A stretch of DNA of 64,000 nucleotides from Mytilus galloprovincialis (GCF_965363235.1 NC_134844.1:53626872-53690871), one strand, 5' to 3'. Shown: positions 1-13,175, counted from the first letter of the stretch. Numbers and translations: made by a program. The notes: generated by a model not told the origin, from the letters alone.

Positions 1-59
1 TGCTATGCTAGTCGGTTGTTCTTGCAAAAAAAATTTAAAATTTAACCTTAGATATTTAG

Positions 60-360
60 AATGGGGATGTATCATCACTGGGTTAAGTGTCTTGCATCAT
101 GATGACCTTATTGTGACCTTCAAATGTGACCTCAAGGTCAACTTTATGTTGTTTTTTTTTCATGAAAAACACAACCATGTAGGCCATAACTTCTTCGCCC
201 TTGACCTAGGTCTTACATCTTTGGCATGTGGATGTATCATCATGAGGTAGTTTGCCTTCTTAAAATTGTGACCTTCATGTGACCTTGAAGGTTGACCTCG
301 ATGATGATAATTGTGGTTTTTTTGTAAGAAACACTTGTACGGGCCATGACTTTTATGTAG
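60..360. repeat. two diverged tandem copies of a ~165-bp repeat
   Basis: GGATGTATCATC occurs near 65 and 230, and GGCCATRACTT near 182 and 342, giving a period of about 160-165 bp. Each copy carries GACCTTNAAGGTNGACCT-type inverted motifs followed by a T-run and AAGAAACAC-like sequence. It looks like an eroded non-coding repeat continuing in from the left edge. The 81-aa ORF at 5-250 lies inside it and is not credible as a gene. Confidence 0.6.
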
Positions 361-399
361 TTATGAATTCATGTTTATTTAAAACAATCATATTACACC

Positions 400-1860
400 A
401 GCTTTAATCGACCATACAACAATATAGACACATGTTATGACATGTCAACCCATTTTATGAACACGGAATACATAATGGACATGTAGTCACATAAAATTGT
501 ATGAAAAAGGAATAGTTTCTATTGAAGCGCGCACTGTACGTACTTAATTACTCAACAGACAGCAAGGTGAAAACTTCCTAGGAATCAGTAGGAGGAGTTA
601 TGCCAAATATATACCAATAATGGGACGAACGGACAGACGGACAGGGGTAAAACAATACCACCCTCCCTCCTCGGACATTCAGTTGCAGGGGCAAAAAAAA
701 GATGTAACTGATTTTTTATTTGACACGTCAAAAAACATATGATACATAGGGAAAAGCTTTTAAGTTGGCAGATGCTTTACATGATCAAGATTTACAATTT
801 ATTGGTCTACAGATTCAAAAATATACAATTCAAATCTTAAGAACAAAACTATTCGTGCAAAGAATGACGGCTCATGAGAGATGAAATAAAGCTGACTGTG
901 CAAAATCCGTATACTGTGAAATCAAGTTCGTTAAACATAGAACTTTTTTAGTATTTCTGCAGAGGTTATGAAAATAAGATACAACTGGTTTTTAGTTAAA
1001 AGCACAGCAGTTACAAGTTTCACATTATTTTTTGGGCCCCTTGTTATTATAGAGAACGATTACTCTATTCAGTAATAATCTTGAATTGAGACTTGAGAAG
1101 AAAAAATTTCACTTGTCACTTGCAATAAAACACCACACTTTCTTTTTTATATTTATTTCAAAATTGTATTTGATAAAAAAAAAAAAATCGGAAAGATACA
1201 CAAACATGACAAAAGCACAATAAAAGAAAAATAAAAATTTTTGCTATCCCTTCGAAATTAAAATTGATAATGCAAAAATAACATGTTCTATTTATATCAT
1301 ACATGTGTAGTTTCAGTTTCAACCACGATTCTAAATATAGACTTTTCTTTCCCTTAAATTGCGGACGGAATAGAAGACACCCGTTTATTTTCTTTACCTG
1401 TCAGGATAAAGGTTGAAAAAAGATACTAGAAAGATGTAGTATTTTTATTATTCAGATGAATATGAAAGTGCATACATGTGTGTATTGTCTTGTGGACTGA
1501 ATCGGATGGTTTTTTTTCTTCTTCTTGTCTTTGTTCCATGACATGTTAATGATGCACTGGTGGTTGATTATCCCCCTCGGTATCTTCTTACTTTTTACAT
1601 GAATATAAATCATGTAATAAAATATTCAATTGCACTTCAAAAATATATGCCAGAAATTTTAAAATTATAAATTATTCATAACCTATTTAACATTACTACG
1701 TATATTAATTACTAAGCCCATATTTCATTAAAAACTCACATGTATGGTTTTAAAAAAAGTTTATAATTTATGTAAACAATTTTAGGATAAACTTATGAAA
1801 ATTGCAGGACCCTAAAGAATGAAAAATTAAAATTCAGGACACTGATGTCAGATGAGGGAG
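400..1860. other. gene-free AT-rich stretch
   Basis: Nothing with coding character, splice-site structure or RNA folding was recognised here. It contains A/T runs (for example near 1175-1187) and a short GACGGACGGACAGGGG remnant near 632-648, probably a fragment of the GGACGG-type dispersed repeat seen intact at 31.4 kb. Confidence 0.5.
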
Positions 1861-1862
1861 GT

Positions 1863-2095
1863 AGAAGGGGTCCTGATCCCGAAATCCCGGGCTTAAAAAC
1901 ACGAAATCCCGAGTTTAAATAAATTTAAATCCCGCTTTTCCGAAGTTCAAAAAAAGAATTCCCTTATCCCGAAATCCCGAGCTTAAACAAAAGATCATGG
2001 TGCAACCCCCCTCTCCAATGATTAAAAAAATGCAGGACAGCATTTTTAATTCTAGCCCCCCCCCCCCCCCTTCCCCCCCCCCCCCCCTCAAATCC
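1863..2095. repeat. AATCCCGA-rich repeat plus double poly-C tract
   Basis: The block CCCGAAATCCCG recurs at about 1877, 1905 and 1970, separated by TTAAA-rich spacers. It is followed by two long C runs at about 2056-2088. Related CCCGAAGAACCCGAAG sequence appears near 34860. The overlapping proline-rich and glycine-rich ORFs on the two strands are products of the C runs. Confidence 0.5.
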
Positions 2096-2099
2096 AATG

Positions 2100-4429
2100 G
2101 TATCATCCTTAGACTTTTTTTTTACTTTTTGTGCTTTATTTTATTTTATGAAAGACCAAGGCATTGGCAAGTAAAAAACGAAAACAGTTATGGTCCTTTC
2201 TGTTTCCCTACTTTTCTAACGTCCTGGTTTTCTTATGGTAATTTTTTTCACTCTGAAATTTCCCTTTTATGTCTCTTTAAAGATTCATTTATTGAAAATG
2301 AGTAACTTTAAATGGATTAAAAGATTGAATGAATAACACTAGGTATACAGCTGCTCTTAGCAATAATGTAAACATTCTGATCATCATCTTTTAAAAGCTT
2401 GCATATTGCACATGATTTTAAAACGTAGCAATGAATCAGACTATGAGTAAGAGTTATCTTATCTTAGGTGTTATGTACCCCCTTAACAACTAGATACAGA
2501 TAAGAGCAAGACAGTATAAATAAGTTGTTTTAATTTTAATTAGCAGCTATAAATCATGCGTCAACATGTATTCAATTATCTGAGAAAAAAATCTGATCAA
2601 ACATAATCTGTTTTTATTTATTCATCATATATAATATGTGTGCTGTACGTACAAGATTCGTATATTGTCATTCGTTTCTACACAGAGGACACACTTATGT
2701 AAATATAATTTCATGATAAAAAAAAAGGGGGATCGTATTTATTATTACTAGATTTATTTCACTTGACTGGGCGGGGGTTTAAGAAGTTCTTTTATTAAGG
2801 ACCAGTCCATCTATAGTCAGGAATTTTGGGATTTTTTGGGAATACAATCAATGAATTGTCTAGTTGTTCGTCTCATATTATATACTCAGTTCTTTTGTAC
2901 ATTATATGCGTTTAGTGACACCGATAGGTGATTAGAATTCATTATTAATTATAACGGCAATCATCCTTATAACACACATCTTCAAATAGACTGTCCTTAT
3001 GCAAATTAAAACATAAGCTCCGCCCGATCAGTTGACATAACATTGGTAATACGTTGTACAGAAATTGTTCGAAAGAATAGATTCTGGAACTGGAGAAAAA
3101 CACATAATCCTTTGCACTTATAATGTTAAGTCTGATTCAAATTTTTATTAAAGGACTCAAATTAATCATATAACATCGCAAGAAACAATAAACTGTGTAA
3201 AAACTCGATTAGGAAATTCTGATCGCACTTTTGTGTTCGTATGTTGACGAGTCCAACTATTTCGACATTGCCGAAACACAAACAAAGGAAGACAACAATT
3301 TACATTTACGCAGTGATTACGTCGATAATAAATACAAACAATTGAAAGATAGCGTTGCACTCTCATCAAATTAATAAGGACCAAATGTGTGATATTTTAA
3401 CTAAATAAAAGAAACTTGCAATTGTCGAAAAAAATGTTGTTTAAACGAAAGATTTTAAATGCAGGATATATAAAAATCGATGTGAAAACTAATTACAAAC
3501 TTTTTTTTAAATTTTGGACACAGCATTAATTCCTATATAATCAATGTTTAATAATTTTTTTTTATTCAATATGCAATAAAAATTCTCTCTTATGGTCATG
3601 CATAGCCACTTAGTATACGAAATAAGTATGTTCAATAAAAATTAGGAGGCAAATTCAAGCAATTTGATTCGACGAGAATATTTTTGAATAAAACCTGAAC
3701 AAATTAACATAAGCACTTCAGTAAAGCAACATTTCTTTATTCATGTGTATACCTAATAATAAAACAGATACATGTGAAAAGTGCTGTTATAATAATAGTA
3801 TATCGCATAAAACAAACTTACATTTGTTATCTTAATATTAACTTTACTTTTTTTACTGAACACTATGATCATTTCGGCAATCAATATCCATGTTTAGTTT
3901 TGAAATCCAAATCCTAAATGTATACAAATTTCAGTAGCTGATATGACCGAAAAGGACAAAATAAATAGCTGAACTCAAACAAAGTAGGCAAAGCAACGTG
4001 AGGGGGAGAGAAAGAGACATATAAGTTTTTTAAAAAAAAGCAACGTTAGTATACGCATTAGAAAATATCCGCTGATGATATATATTTTTTTAAATAGTTT
4101 TCCGGTCTGCGCGTATTTAGGAGAAAGTAAAACAAAACAAACGATCTTTAAAATAATTTTGCATTTCTTTTTTTTTAAAAGTAATTCATTTCGATACATA
4201 AATTCTTATAATGAATTTTCTTTCCGATGTAAAGATAAGTGTACGATCAATCACAATCTGGTTTAAAGCGATCGAGGTTTGAATCTTAAAAATGTTCGGC
4301 ATCAAACTTAAGCAACATTGACAAATAAAGAATTTAACAGAAGATTATTACGTATTCAAAATCAAAAGAACATTTGATAAAATTATTAAGATAGAAAAAG
4401 AGGGTAACTAATATTTTTTTTATAAAGTA
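2100..4429. other. gene-free AT-rich stretch downstream of the vWA gene
   Basis: Small ORFs on both strands have lysine/phenylalanine-biased composition expected of AT-rich non-coding DNA, and none carries a recognisable motif. This is the 3' flank of the minus-strand vWA/TSP1 gene. I did not find a clear minus-strand AATAAA close to its stop codon, so the 3' UTR end is undefined. Confidence 0.45.
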
Positions 4430-7400
4430 TCATTTTTTGGATATGTCAAATGGTGCACATGGATTAGTCTCATCAATCTTCTGTCTTATTAGCTGCAGTA
4501 ATTCTTTCAGCTCTTGATAGTTGTTTACGGCAAATAAGTGTTTAGGTTTAGGTTTAGTGACATACGATGTGAGTTCTGACTTGCCACTGTCCGAATAACC
4601 ACCAATCATTAATCCAAATACAGCTGCTTTTGCCTGCAACTCTGGCAATACCTTTGAAATATTTTTCCCGCAGTTTGATTGCCCATCACTTAAAATCAAA
4701 ACTTCTTTTTTTGGTACCCTGACGCATGCCTGAAATGATAATGAATCAATATCTATTAAATTCGTCTGTTGTATAAAAAACATTACATAGAAAACATGTT
4801 TACTTTAAACTACTCATTATTTTGGCCTCGATCATCATTAAAGAGACATTAATTTTCAAAATGTTCTTCTGGTGCATTGAAATTGGTACTGTTGGTATTA
4901 TCAACTGTATCCGATGTCAGCGAACACCTTACTGCCTTACACAAATAAATCTGTCAAATATGTAAGAAATGTTAACTGCGATATAGTGATGAGAACTGTA
5001 TGCAGTGTCTTTGTCGTTTTGTCTTAATGTTTTTCTTCTTGGCATTTATTTTACTGCTTTCCCTCTAATTTGCTTATGGTATTATTTATCAAATGACTCA
5101 ACTCAATGGTAATTCACCCTACATTAATATGAAAAATAATATTACCTTTATATGATGCAAACATTTGTACTGCCTTATAAAAGGCATCACCGGTACAGGT
5201 CATTCCATTTTGATATGGGACTGCCAGTATTGCTTTTTTTAATTCTACTATATTATGTTTGTCATCGAAATCAAATTCTTCAATCGCGTCATCAGAAAAC
5301 TGAATAAGTGCCGCTCGATTATTACCATTATGTACACTTGAATCGAAGGGATCTGGAAGAGGACATATCAGACTCAAAAGTTCGCCTAATTGCTGTTTTG
5401 CTATCTCAAAGTTATTAGATCCTATGCTACTAGATGAATCAATTATTATCAATAAATCTCTGAAAAGACCAATTGGAACCTGTGTTTGAATTGTTCCCCG
5501 TGGAGGTGAAGGGTCTGTTTTCAAATTTCTCTGCAGAAAATTGGTGATTACTTGATTTGCTGTTTCGTGAACCTCAGGTCTCTTTGCTGAAAACAATATC
5601 TGTTATAATTATATTTATGATTATTATGAACAAAAACATTCCCATCAGTTAATTTCAACAAATTAAAGAAAAAAAGGATGTGTATTTTATTGCATTATGA
5701 TATAATCAGTAATCTTTGAATGAATAAGTAATCTCTTTTGTTATAAGAGAATGACTCGTTAGTTCATGTACAGGAAGCTATACATGAACGCAAGTAACAG
5801 AAAAATACTATTCTTGTTAGTATGATAATTGAAAACACCTAAATATATATAGAAAAGCAAAATACTGTTTCTTTAAAAGGGATTTTTTTGTCTTGAATAT
5901 TTCAACCAAAAAATGTGATCAATATGTTATCTATGTACAGGTTTTACAAGTAGGTATGTATTTTCACATATTTTTGTCAATATGAAATTCAGTCATCTAC
6001 AATATATATTTTATCTTATTTCAATTTGTAGTGATTTGGTTAAAAAAAAGTAAGTACAAATGAATATGTGGCAATTAATGCGTGCAAAAATCCAGTATTG
6101 CAAATAATGTTTACGACGCATAATTTTCTATACAAATGTACATACACCGTATTGATTCATTTATAATCCAGATTTACTTACAAAAACATGTAACCTACCT
6201 GTGTACTCTGTTATTTCCGTATCAGTAGGACAGGGTTTGCCACCATTGTCTGGATTCCTAATAATTACTCTTTCTTTAGAACGTTCGCCAAATCCATAAA
6301 CTTCGCTCCATCCACTCCATTGCGACATCAGACAGTCAACTTTAGCTTTTGTAAAGAGATAATTCTTGAATAATTCATATTAGGTTTGCTTTCGATAGTA
6401 TTTCTTTTAAAAAGCCGACTGTACAAATAAAATACACACCTTGGTGTTCTAATTGTAGCCTGTTTACTTTTAATCAAGGGTTGAAGTCCTGGATGGGTCG
6501 AACAAATGAAACACTTATAATTACTTAAGGAAAATACTAAATAATAATACGTCCGGCTATAAAAATGAAGATGTGGAACGATAGCCAATGAGACAACTGT
6601 CCACAAGAGACCAAAATGACACAGACATTAACAACTATAGGTAACCGTACGGCCTTCAACAATGAGCAAAGCCCATGCCGCATAGTTTATATGGCTAGGT
6701 TGTCATGTCTTTCGATGGACTGTTATTTTAGTAAAATAGCATGTCAACAAATCCGGTTTAGCAAAAGAAAAAACTTTTTAAGATAACAGGCATTTTGGAA
6801 CATTTGATGCTCGTTTTTCGTTGACGAAATATTCAATAATTACGCTAGAATAAAATTAAGTATAATTAAAAAGCAGTTTTCATATTCATGTATCATTCAC
6901 ATGTTTGAGCCAAGAATAAACATTTTATGTTACGTTATACGTTAACTTACTATTTATCATCAACACCAATGTAAAATTTATAATTTCGACTGGTTATCTA
7001 CTCATTAGTTGGACATTTTTATTCTCGTCAACTACGAGCACACACAATAAGTAAAATCAAATATATAATCGGTGTAATTTGGAAGGGAGGTGTTTACTGT
7101 TTTCCAAAGATTAAGTCTTGTATAGAAAGCACTACACAGTTAACATTCCCTCAAAATTAAACCGATTAAATTCTTGAATTTACATATTTACGTTGCTCTT
7201 GCTTGAATGAGTACGAGGGTGTCCTACCTCAGAAAAAGTAACCTGCCGAAAAGTTATAATCATGCATCAATTGATTATTAAAAACATAATCATTATGGTT
7301 TTTTTTATTTCTCATTCATTTATGTGTTGCCTCCACTGGGAAAAAGTTATCATTAGTACAATATTTTAATTAATGAAACATAAAAAAAACTTTTCTCCTT

Positions 7401-7997
7401 TTAAGTCTTCATAAATACATAATGAATATTTTAAATACTTTGAATTCTACAACCGTGTAAAATAGTACTATTATTATGATGTGATATTGTGTGAAACAAC
7501 TTTTAAAACATTAACCGTACAAATTTCACAAGAACCTTAAGATCCAGCTTTTTTTTATTTCGAAAGAACATGAATCTAGTGATTGTTTTCAATATTGTTT
7601 TTTAGATGATTTCAATATAATGTATTGAGCAATATATGTAAACAAATATGTGCATGTGACAATTAATAAATTTTATAAACATAATTGCACAGTCCATATA
7701 ATATTGTATACAAATGTACATGTATTGATTCATTCATTACCCGAATAACCTTACAAGTACATGTTACTTACGTGCTACCTCGTTAAACTCGGTATCAGTA
7801 GGACAGGGCATGCCACCATTGTCAGGATACCTAAGAATAACCCTTTGTTTAGAGTGTTCTCCAAATTCGTTAATTTGGCTCCACTCGCTCCATTGCGAAA
7901 TAAGACAATCAACTTTATCTTTCGTAAAGATAAAACTCTGACTGCAACCAAATATAAACGCTAAAACTATTACTATCACAATGAAACGACCAACCAT
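4430..7997 (-). CDS. secreted TSP1-TSP1-vWA domain protein, 4 exons, possible frameshift
   Basis: Exons on the minus strand: 7997-7772, 6345-6199, 5586-5146 and 4729-4430, with GT-AG borders (donors GTAAGT, GTAGGT, GTAATA). Introns 1-3 are all phase 1. Exon 1 starts at ATG 7997 and encodes a hydrophobic signal peptide (IVIVIVLAFIFGC) plus a TSP1-like repeat. Exon 2 encodes a second TSP1 repeat (WSGWSEVYGFGE ... GGKPCP). Each repeat keeps the Trp pair, Arg ladder and GG.PCP end but has only two cysteines instead of the usual six. Exon 3 has the vWA MIDAS motif DSSSS (in IIIDSSSSIGS) and the TCTG threonine; exon 4 has LSDGQSN and the C-terminal helix. Predicted length is about 370 aa. By family knowledge, secreted vWA/TSP1 proteins act in matrix or adhesion; the exact role is unknown. 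Canonical splicing into exon 4 reads GMRQGTKK and then leaves the vWA frame inside an A7 run (4706-4712). It is therefore a sequencing error, a pseudogenising indel, or a misjudged splice site. No orthologue name can be assigned. Confidence 0.75.
6545..6695 (-). repeat. short copy of retroelement 3' tail, inside intron 2
   Basis: Read on the minus strand, this matches the 3' tail of the YIDD-type retroelement at 21.56-23.34 kb: a ...TGCTCATTGTTGAAGGCCGTACGG block, then TTTTGGTCTCTTGTGGACAGTTGTCTCATTGGC. It sits in the intron between the two TSP1 exons and has no coding content. The adjoining ORF at 6328-6606 is a chance extension of exon 2 into the intron. Confidence 0.6.
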
Positions 7998-7999
7998 GA

Positions 8000-10635
8000 T
8001 TTCTCTGTATGAGACTTCACGAATTTTGCACTAGAAGCAACACTTTTATCTTTAGCTCTAACTTTCCTGAAATTTAACCCTTACAATGTTTATGAGAAAA
8101 AAACGTTCTTGTTATACTTATCTGATTTTCGCGAACCTTAAATACCTAAAATAATTTTTTTTCTTTTTTTTTTTTGGCAAACACACGCAGGAACAAATAT
8201 TAGTTATCTAAGTTGTAAGTAGTTTAAATTGAGAAAGATCAATAGCCATTATCTAAACTAGGAAGAACATTACTGAGTGATGTAGTAGAAATACACAAAG
8301 AGGAAGAAGTGGAATGATGAATCAGAAACTTCAACATGTACAAAGCACATGATCTATTCATATTTTTCTCTTTACAATGCAGATCAGATTTAGTTATATT
8401 CAGATGAAATAACGTTTAAGTGAGATTTATTTATGACTGTCACAAATGACTCTTAGTGATGATTTCAAGCTTAGTAATACGTTTAATTAAGGGTAATGTA
8501 ACTTATTTCTAAATGACCATTAGAATAAAAGAATTGTTTTGTACTTCATTTGTCAATTTTTGTCAAATGCAAAAGTTATATTCTGAAAAAAGACGAATTT
8601 GTATTTTGACTCATTACAAATTTCAACTATTTTAATTGTGTCCACTTACGTACAGCAATACTTTCTATAGCGGAGAGAACTTTTAAAAAATAAGAAAAGG
8701 GTGAAATACTTAAAAGCTATATGTACCCAAGTCTTCTAGATAGGGTATGGATATATTCATCTTCACGTTATGATCTTAGCAATATTTAAAAAACTGAATT
8801 AAGCATTTAGATTTGTATATTAAGTGAAAATATCGAAGAATAGAGCAAATAGGTAAAAACGGACAGAAAAATTAAACTTTTCGCAATGAAAACCCAAAAC
8901 CCTTAAATATATTTTGTACAGAGTAAATTTTAAATTTTTGTTTGCATTCCCATACTTTTAAATTGGTCATGACTTAGCGCTATATAGACTTAACGACCTA
9001 TGTGGGTTTTTCTTTTACTTTTTTAGTAAAATGTACGTCCTCTGGTTGATCGACAACTTCTTGCAACGGAGATCCTAATTTAAACCATCTTATAAATCAA
9101 ACGATTTGGTGAAATAAACCATCACCAGTATTTTAATTACTGATGCAATCAACGTACAAATAAAATGAAAGTATTTTTTGACTATTTTTGTACGTGCAAC
9201 CTCCCGGTTAATTTGAATTCATCCAAAGTCAAGGAAGTCATTAATGAAACATGTTATCTTGCTACAAGTATATGTGTAGTGTTTGTATACTATACTTTTA
9301 GTGATTTAAGTAAGACCTTATCTGCAGCAATAAGTTAAAATAAAACAACTATTTACTGCAAAATTTAATCTAGTTTAGTTGGATTTATAAGTTTTAAAGA
9401 TGTTTCAGTGGATCAAATCTCTTTAATTTGCAACAGGGCAACTCGAAAATTGAACGCAACTCGAACTATGCAACTATATAATTCATAATTTAGTTCAGAT
9501 CTTCTGCACTTGCTACATGGAACATTTGTCAATTGTAAAAATGTACTTTTGGATTTTGTAAATTTGTGATCTGAGTATTTGTAATTCGAAATTTGTAATA
9601 TATGAAATGACATAGATCTTGCATTTTTGTTATTTGTACAATGCATTCTTTATTTGAATACATGTAAATCTATATTTACTAAATGACGTGAATAAAGCGG
9701 CAATATTTGTATTTGACCGTAGCGTTACATTGAACAAACTTCGACTACATTTCGTAGATTTTTTTAATATACTTTATTAGTTTTTACTGACTTTTAATGA
9801 ATTAATATTTATAAGAAAATTAAAAATCAAATTATGTAAAAAAAAAAAAAGGATATTATTAGATTGTGTTTATAAATTAGATAATGAAATCGAAATAAGA
9901 GCCGTAAATGTAATACTAGTACCTCCAAAAAAGGATAATGACGACGGATATTTTTTAGACGATTATTAGTTGTTTTAAAAACTATCGCAAATTTCGAAAT
10001 TTAAACATCCATAGTGGTCGGTTTTAACACATTTTTTTTCATTTTGAACTGTATAGAAAACAGATCCTGAATGAACTCTTTAGGAAAACATATAGATATT
10101 TTTTGTTTGTCTCTCATATAAAATTATGTAAGCGAGACTTTTATTGACCTGTACGATTTCTAGTAAAATATAATCAAAGTACTGAAGTACTGAACATCAG
10201 TGGACCTCAAGTTATGTTGAATTATTAATAAATGACAGGTGTTTATATTATACCTACCAGACAGATATGTTCACCATACAATATAGTACAAATATTGAAT
10301 ATAATTTGCTATAATATCTGAGATACTGACTTGAACTAGGAAACTTAACTTTGTGAATTATCAATGATTACGTGGTCAAATGAGAACTGTTAGATTGGCA
10401 TTATGACCATATAGTTGCACACATACAAAAATCGTTAGCATATAACTTATAATAGAGAATCAACATAGCAAACAATTCTTCGAGTAGCTATATAGTCACT
10501 CACTGAACTATGAAAAAGAGGTTCAAGACAATCATATCAAAACAGATAAATTGTAATATTGTGGCTAATTAAAAACTCAAGTGGCGAATATTTGGCGAAA
10601 GAGGTGGCGAAAAAAATAATTGACCCAGGGGAAAC
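8000..10635. other. gene-free stretch, 5' flank of the vWA/TSP1 gene
   Basis: About 2.6 kb without a supported gene. The first few hundred bases should hold the minus-strand promoter of the vWA/TSP1 gene, but no distinct TATA box or initiator could be assigned with confidence. The 77-aa ORF at 9413-9646 has no motif. A-run tracts occur near 9838 and T-runs near 8160. Confidence 0.45.
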
Positions 10636-10639
10636 CCTG

Positions 10640-10853
10640 GGGCTAAAGATACCAGATGAACAGCAAACTCATAAATCGAAAATAAACTTACAATTCCATG
10701 ACTAAAACTGAAAAAGACATGCAGACAAATAAAAGTACACTAGAAACAACATAGAAAACTAAAGACTGAGAAACACGAACCCCACCAAAAATTGGGGGTG
10801 ATCTCAGGTGCTCCGGATGGGTAAGCAGATCCTGCTCTACAAATGGCATTTAT
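10640..10853 (+). repeat. dispersed repeat, GATACCAGA...GATCTCAGGTGCTCC family
   Basis: This block runs from GGGGCTAAAGATACCAGA through AAAGACATGCAGACAAATAA and AACACGAACCCCACC to GATCTCAGGTGCTCCGG. Partial copies of the same family are visible at 57290-57425, 58450-58510, 61447-61545 and 63318-63475. It is non-coding and looks like a short interspersed element. I saw no RT or transposase associated with it. Confidence 0.65.
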
Positions 10854-11339
10854 TAACAATGTTTGTACATGTAGTATCCAGGTCTTTTTTCTGAAACATT
10901 TAGCTTTTGGATCAATTGCTAATTAAATGGATGTTAACACAGCAAGATTACTATCCCTTATTCTAGATTTTTGTTGCAGTCAACACAAACTCGTTAAATG
11001 TTCATAAATAGCTTCACTGAGTTATCTTGGTTTTATTGTAACACAGTCAATAATTTATCCATTATATTTTTTTTTTTAAATCAGCAGCAGCTATACATGT
11101 ACATTGTAGGTTCTGTTTTCTAATTATTAAATGGTTTATTGTAAATATTACAATGTATTATATGTAGATAGCCATTTGCTAATGATGGTATTTTTGTTAA
11201 TTGAATTTCACAACATCTGGATAGTTTTTCAACTGTAAGTCTTTTTTTACTTTGTTCTGGATTTAATACTTTGGATACCACTGGTTTAGCAATGAGAAAA
11301 TTTTGCACTATACATATAGAACACAACTACCATGTGAAT

Positions 11340-11610
11340 GTGTCGGTCCTTTGTAAGAAGCCTGTAAAACAGGCCCTGTAATTTTTTGGTGTATATCTTG
11401 ATTTCCCGTTTGTACATTGATGTGGCCATTAGCTTTCTTGTATATATTGTTTAGCATTTGACATTGCATGGCTATTTCTAACTGATTTATTTATGTATAG
11501 TTTTTTTCTGATTGTAAAAATGTTGTATGGTTACTGGCCTTATAAGCTTTATATCTTTTTCATCATTTTGTCTAGAGCCGGTGTCTGATTACCAATCATA
11601 CATTCCTTTT
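11340..11610 (+). repeat. diverged copy of retroelement 3' tail
   Basis: The order of short matches (GAAGCCTGTAA, then GGCCATTAGCTTTCTTG, TTGACATTGC, GGCCTTATAAGCTT, and finally TTTTGTCTAGAGCCGGTGTCTGATTACCAATCATAC) follows the 3' untranslated tail of the retroelement at 22.98-23.34 kb. It is much more diverged, so it is an old copy. Confidence 0.45.
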
Positions 11611-11944
11611 CTTTTCTTTTTTTATGAATAATGACAACAGTTTGGTTTTAATTTTCATTTATGTATGTACATGTAACAATATAAAACAGTATATATACAT
11701 GTATAATCTCATTCCATCATTAATATTGGTCATTATTGGTATATATTTATCTTAAAGTTAAACAATGTACTGTGAAAGAGCTATCTTCTAACAGATACTT
11801 AGTATTATGGTTATTGTGAAACCACTGGTTCAAAGGACAAGTTTCACTTATTGCCCAAAATGGCCTAAACTATAAAACTCCAAAAAGTTCTCAATTTGGT
11901 TCGTAATGTGGGTCTATTTCAAAAGTCTTTACAAATGTAAGAGA

Positions 11945-13175
11945 TAAATTTGTCCTGGTAAAATATGTCTGGGCGGACACATATAACTAGTAGAAAAAGT
12001 CCATGGTTACAAAATTTACTAGTATTTTTTGTCTGATGTTAGTAATTTATGTCCTCAGACTAATTTTCCTAGGAATTGTAGTCCATGTCATTAAATTACT
12101 AAATATTCCTAGGTAAAAAGGTCATGTCCTCTTAATAGGAAAAATATTAATGAATCAAATCATTTACTTTTAAACAATGGAAACTTATAAGAGTTGTGTA
12201 CTTATATTTTTAATAAAGTGTATGTCCCCAGACTAATTTTCCTAGGAAATCATGTCCATGTCATTAATATTCATAGGGGAAATTGTCCATGCCCTTTATT
12301 TTGAAAGGTCAATACAAATGTTATGTTTTGATATTGTTATAAAGAGTTGTGTATCAATTCTTTTAATAAAGTTTATGTTCCCAGACTAATTTTCTTAGGA
12401 AATTGTCCATGTCATTAATATTCCTAGGTAAAATCGTCCTGTATTTTAAAAGGAACGTTTTAATGAAACAAATTATTTACATGAAAATACAATTTTTATG
12501 TTTTAAAATATTGTTCAGATTAAGAGCTTGGGCATTAAAAATTTAATGAAATGAATGTCCCCAGACTAATTTTCCTAGGAAATCATGTCCATTTCAATAA
12601 TATTGCTAGGTAAAATGTCAGACCTATATTTTAAAAGATAAATATAAATGTTATGTTTCAATATTCAGTTTTAGAGTTGTGTTATAATATTTTAATACAA
12701 TTGATGTCCCCAGACTTATTTTCCTAGCAAAATCGTGTCCATGTCAATAATATTCCTAGGTAAAATCGTCCAAGACTTTTATTTAAAAAGATCAATATGA
12801 ATGTTATTTTTCAATATTTGGTTATAAAGTTATTAAAATCTATGTCCCCAGACTTATTTTTCTAGGACAACATGTCCATGTCATTAACATTTCTAGGTTA
12901 TAACGTCACTTTCCTTTATTTTAAAAGGGAAAAAATAAAGAAACTTTCAAATCTTAAATAAAAATATGATTCTGTTTTTATTTTCAATAGTTGTTATAAT
13001 ATGATAAAAATTACTAGTATAACGTCTTAGGACAATTTTTCCTAGGAAAATAAGTGCCAGACATATTTTACTACCTATGGACTTATTTTCCTGGGACTAT
13101 CATTCCTAGTAAAATAATGATCATGGACTTGATTTCCTAGGAAAAAAAGTCTGGTGGACAGATTTAACTACCGGA
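11945..13175. repeat. CCTAGG-rich tandem array, ~7 units of ~140-180 bp
   Basis: Units begin ATGTCCCCAGACTWATTTTC and recur at about 12049, 12222, 12375, 12553, 12704 and 12841, with a more scrambled last part at 13021-13175. Most units hold two CCTAGG palindromes, TTTTCCTAGGAAA and ATATTCCTAGGTAAAA, separated by CATGTCCATGTCATTAA. Unit length varies, so this is an old or continually rearranged array. No ORF runs through it. At both ends a GGACANATWTAACTA motif appears (about 11980 and 13156), suggesting defined borders. The array's function is unknown. Confidence 0.8.

Noticed and set aside
1915..2305. Overlapping Gly-rich and Pro-rich ORFs
   Set aside because: Generated by the two poly-C tracts and their flanks; low-complexity translation only.
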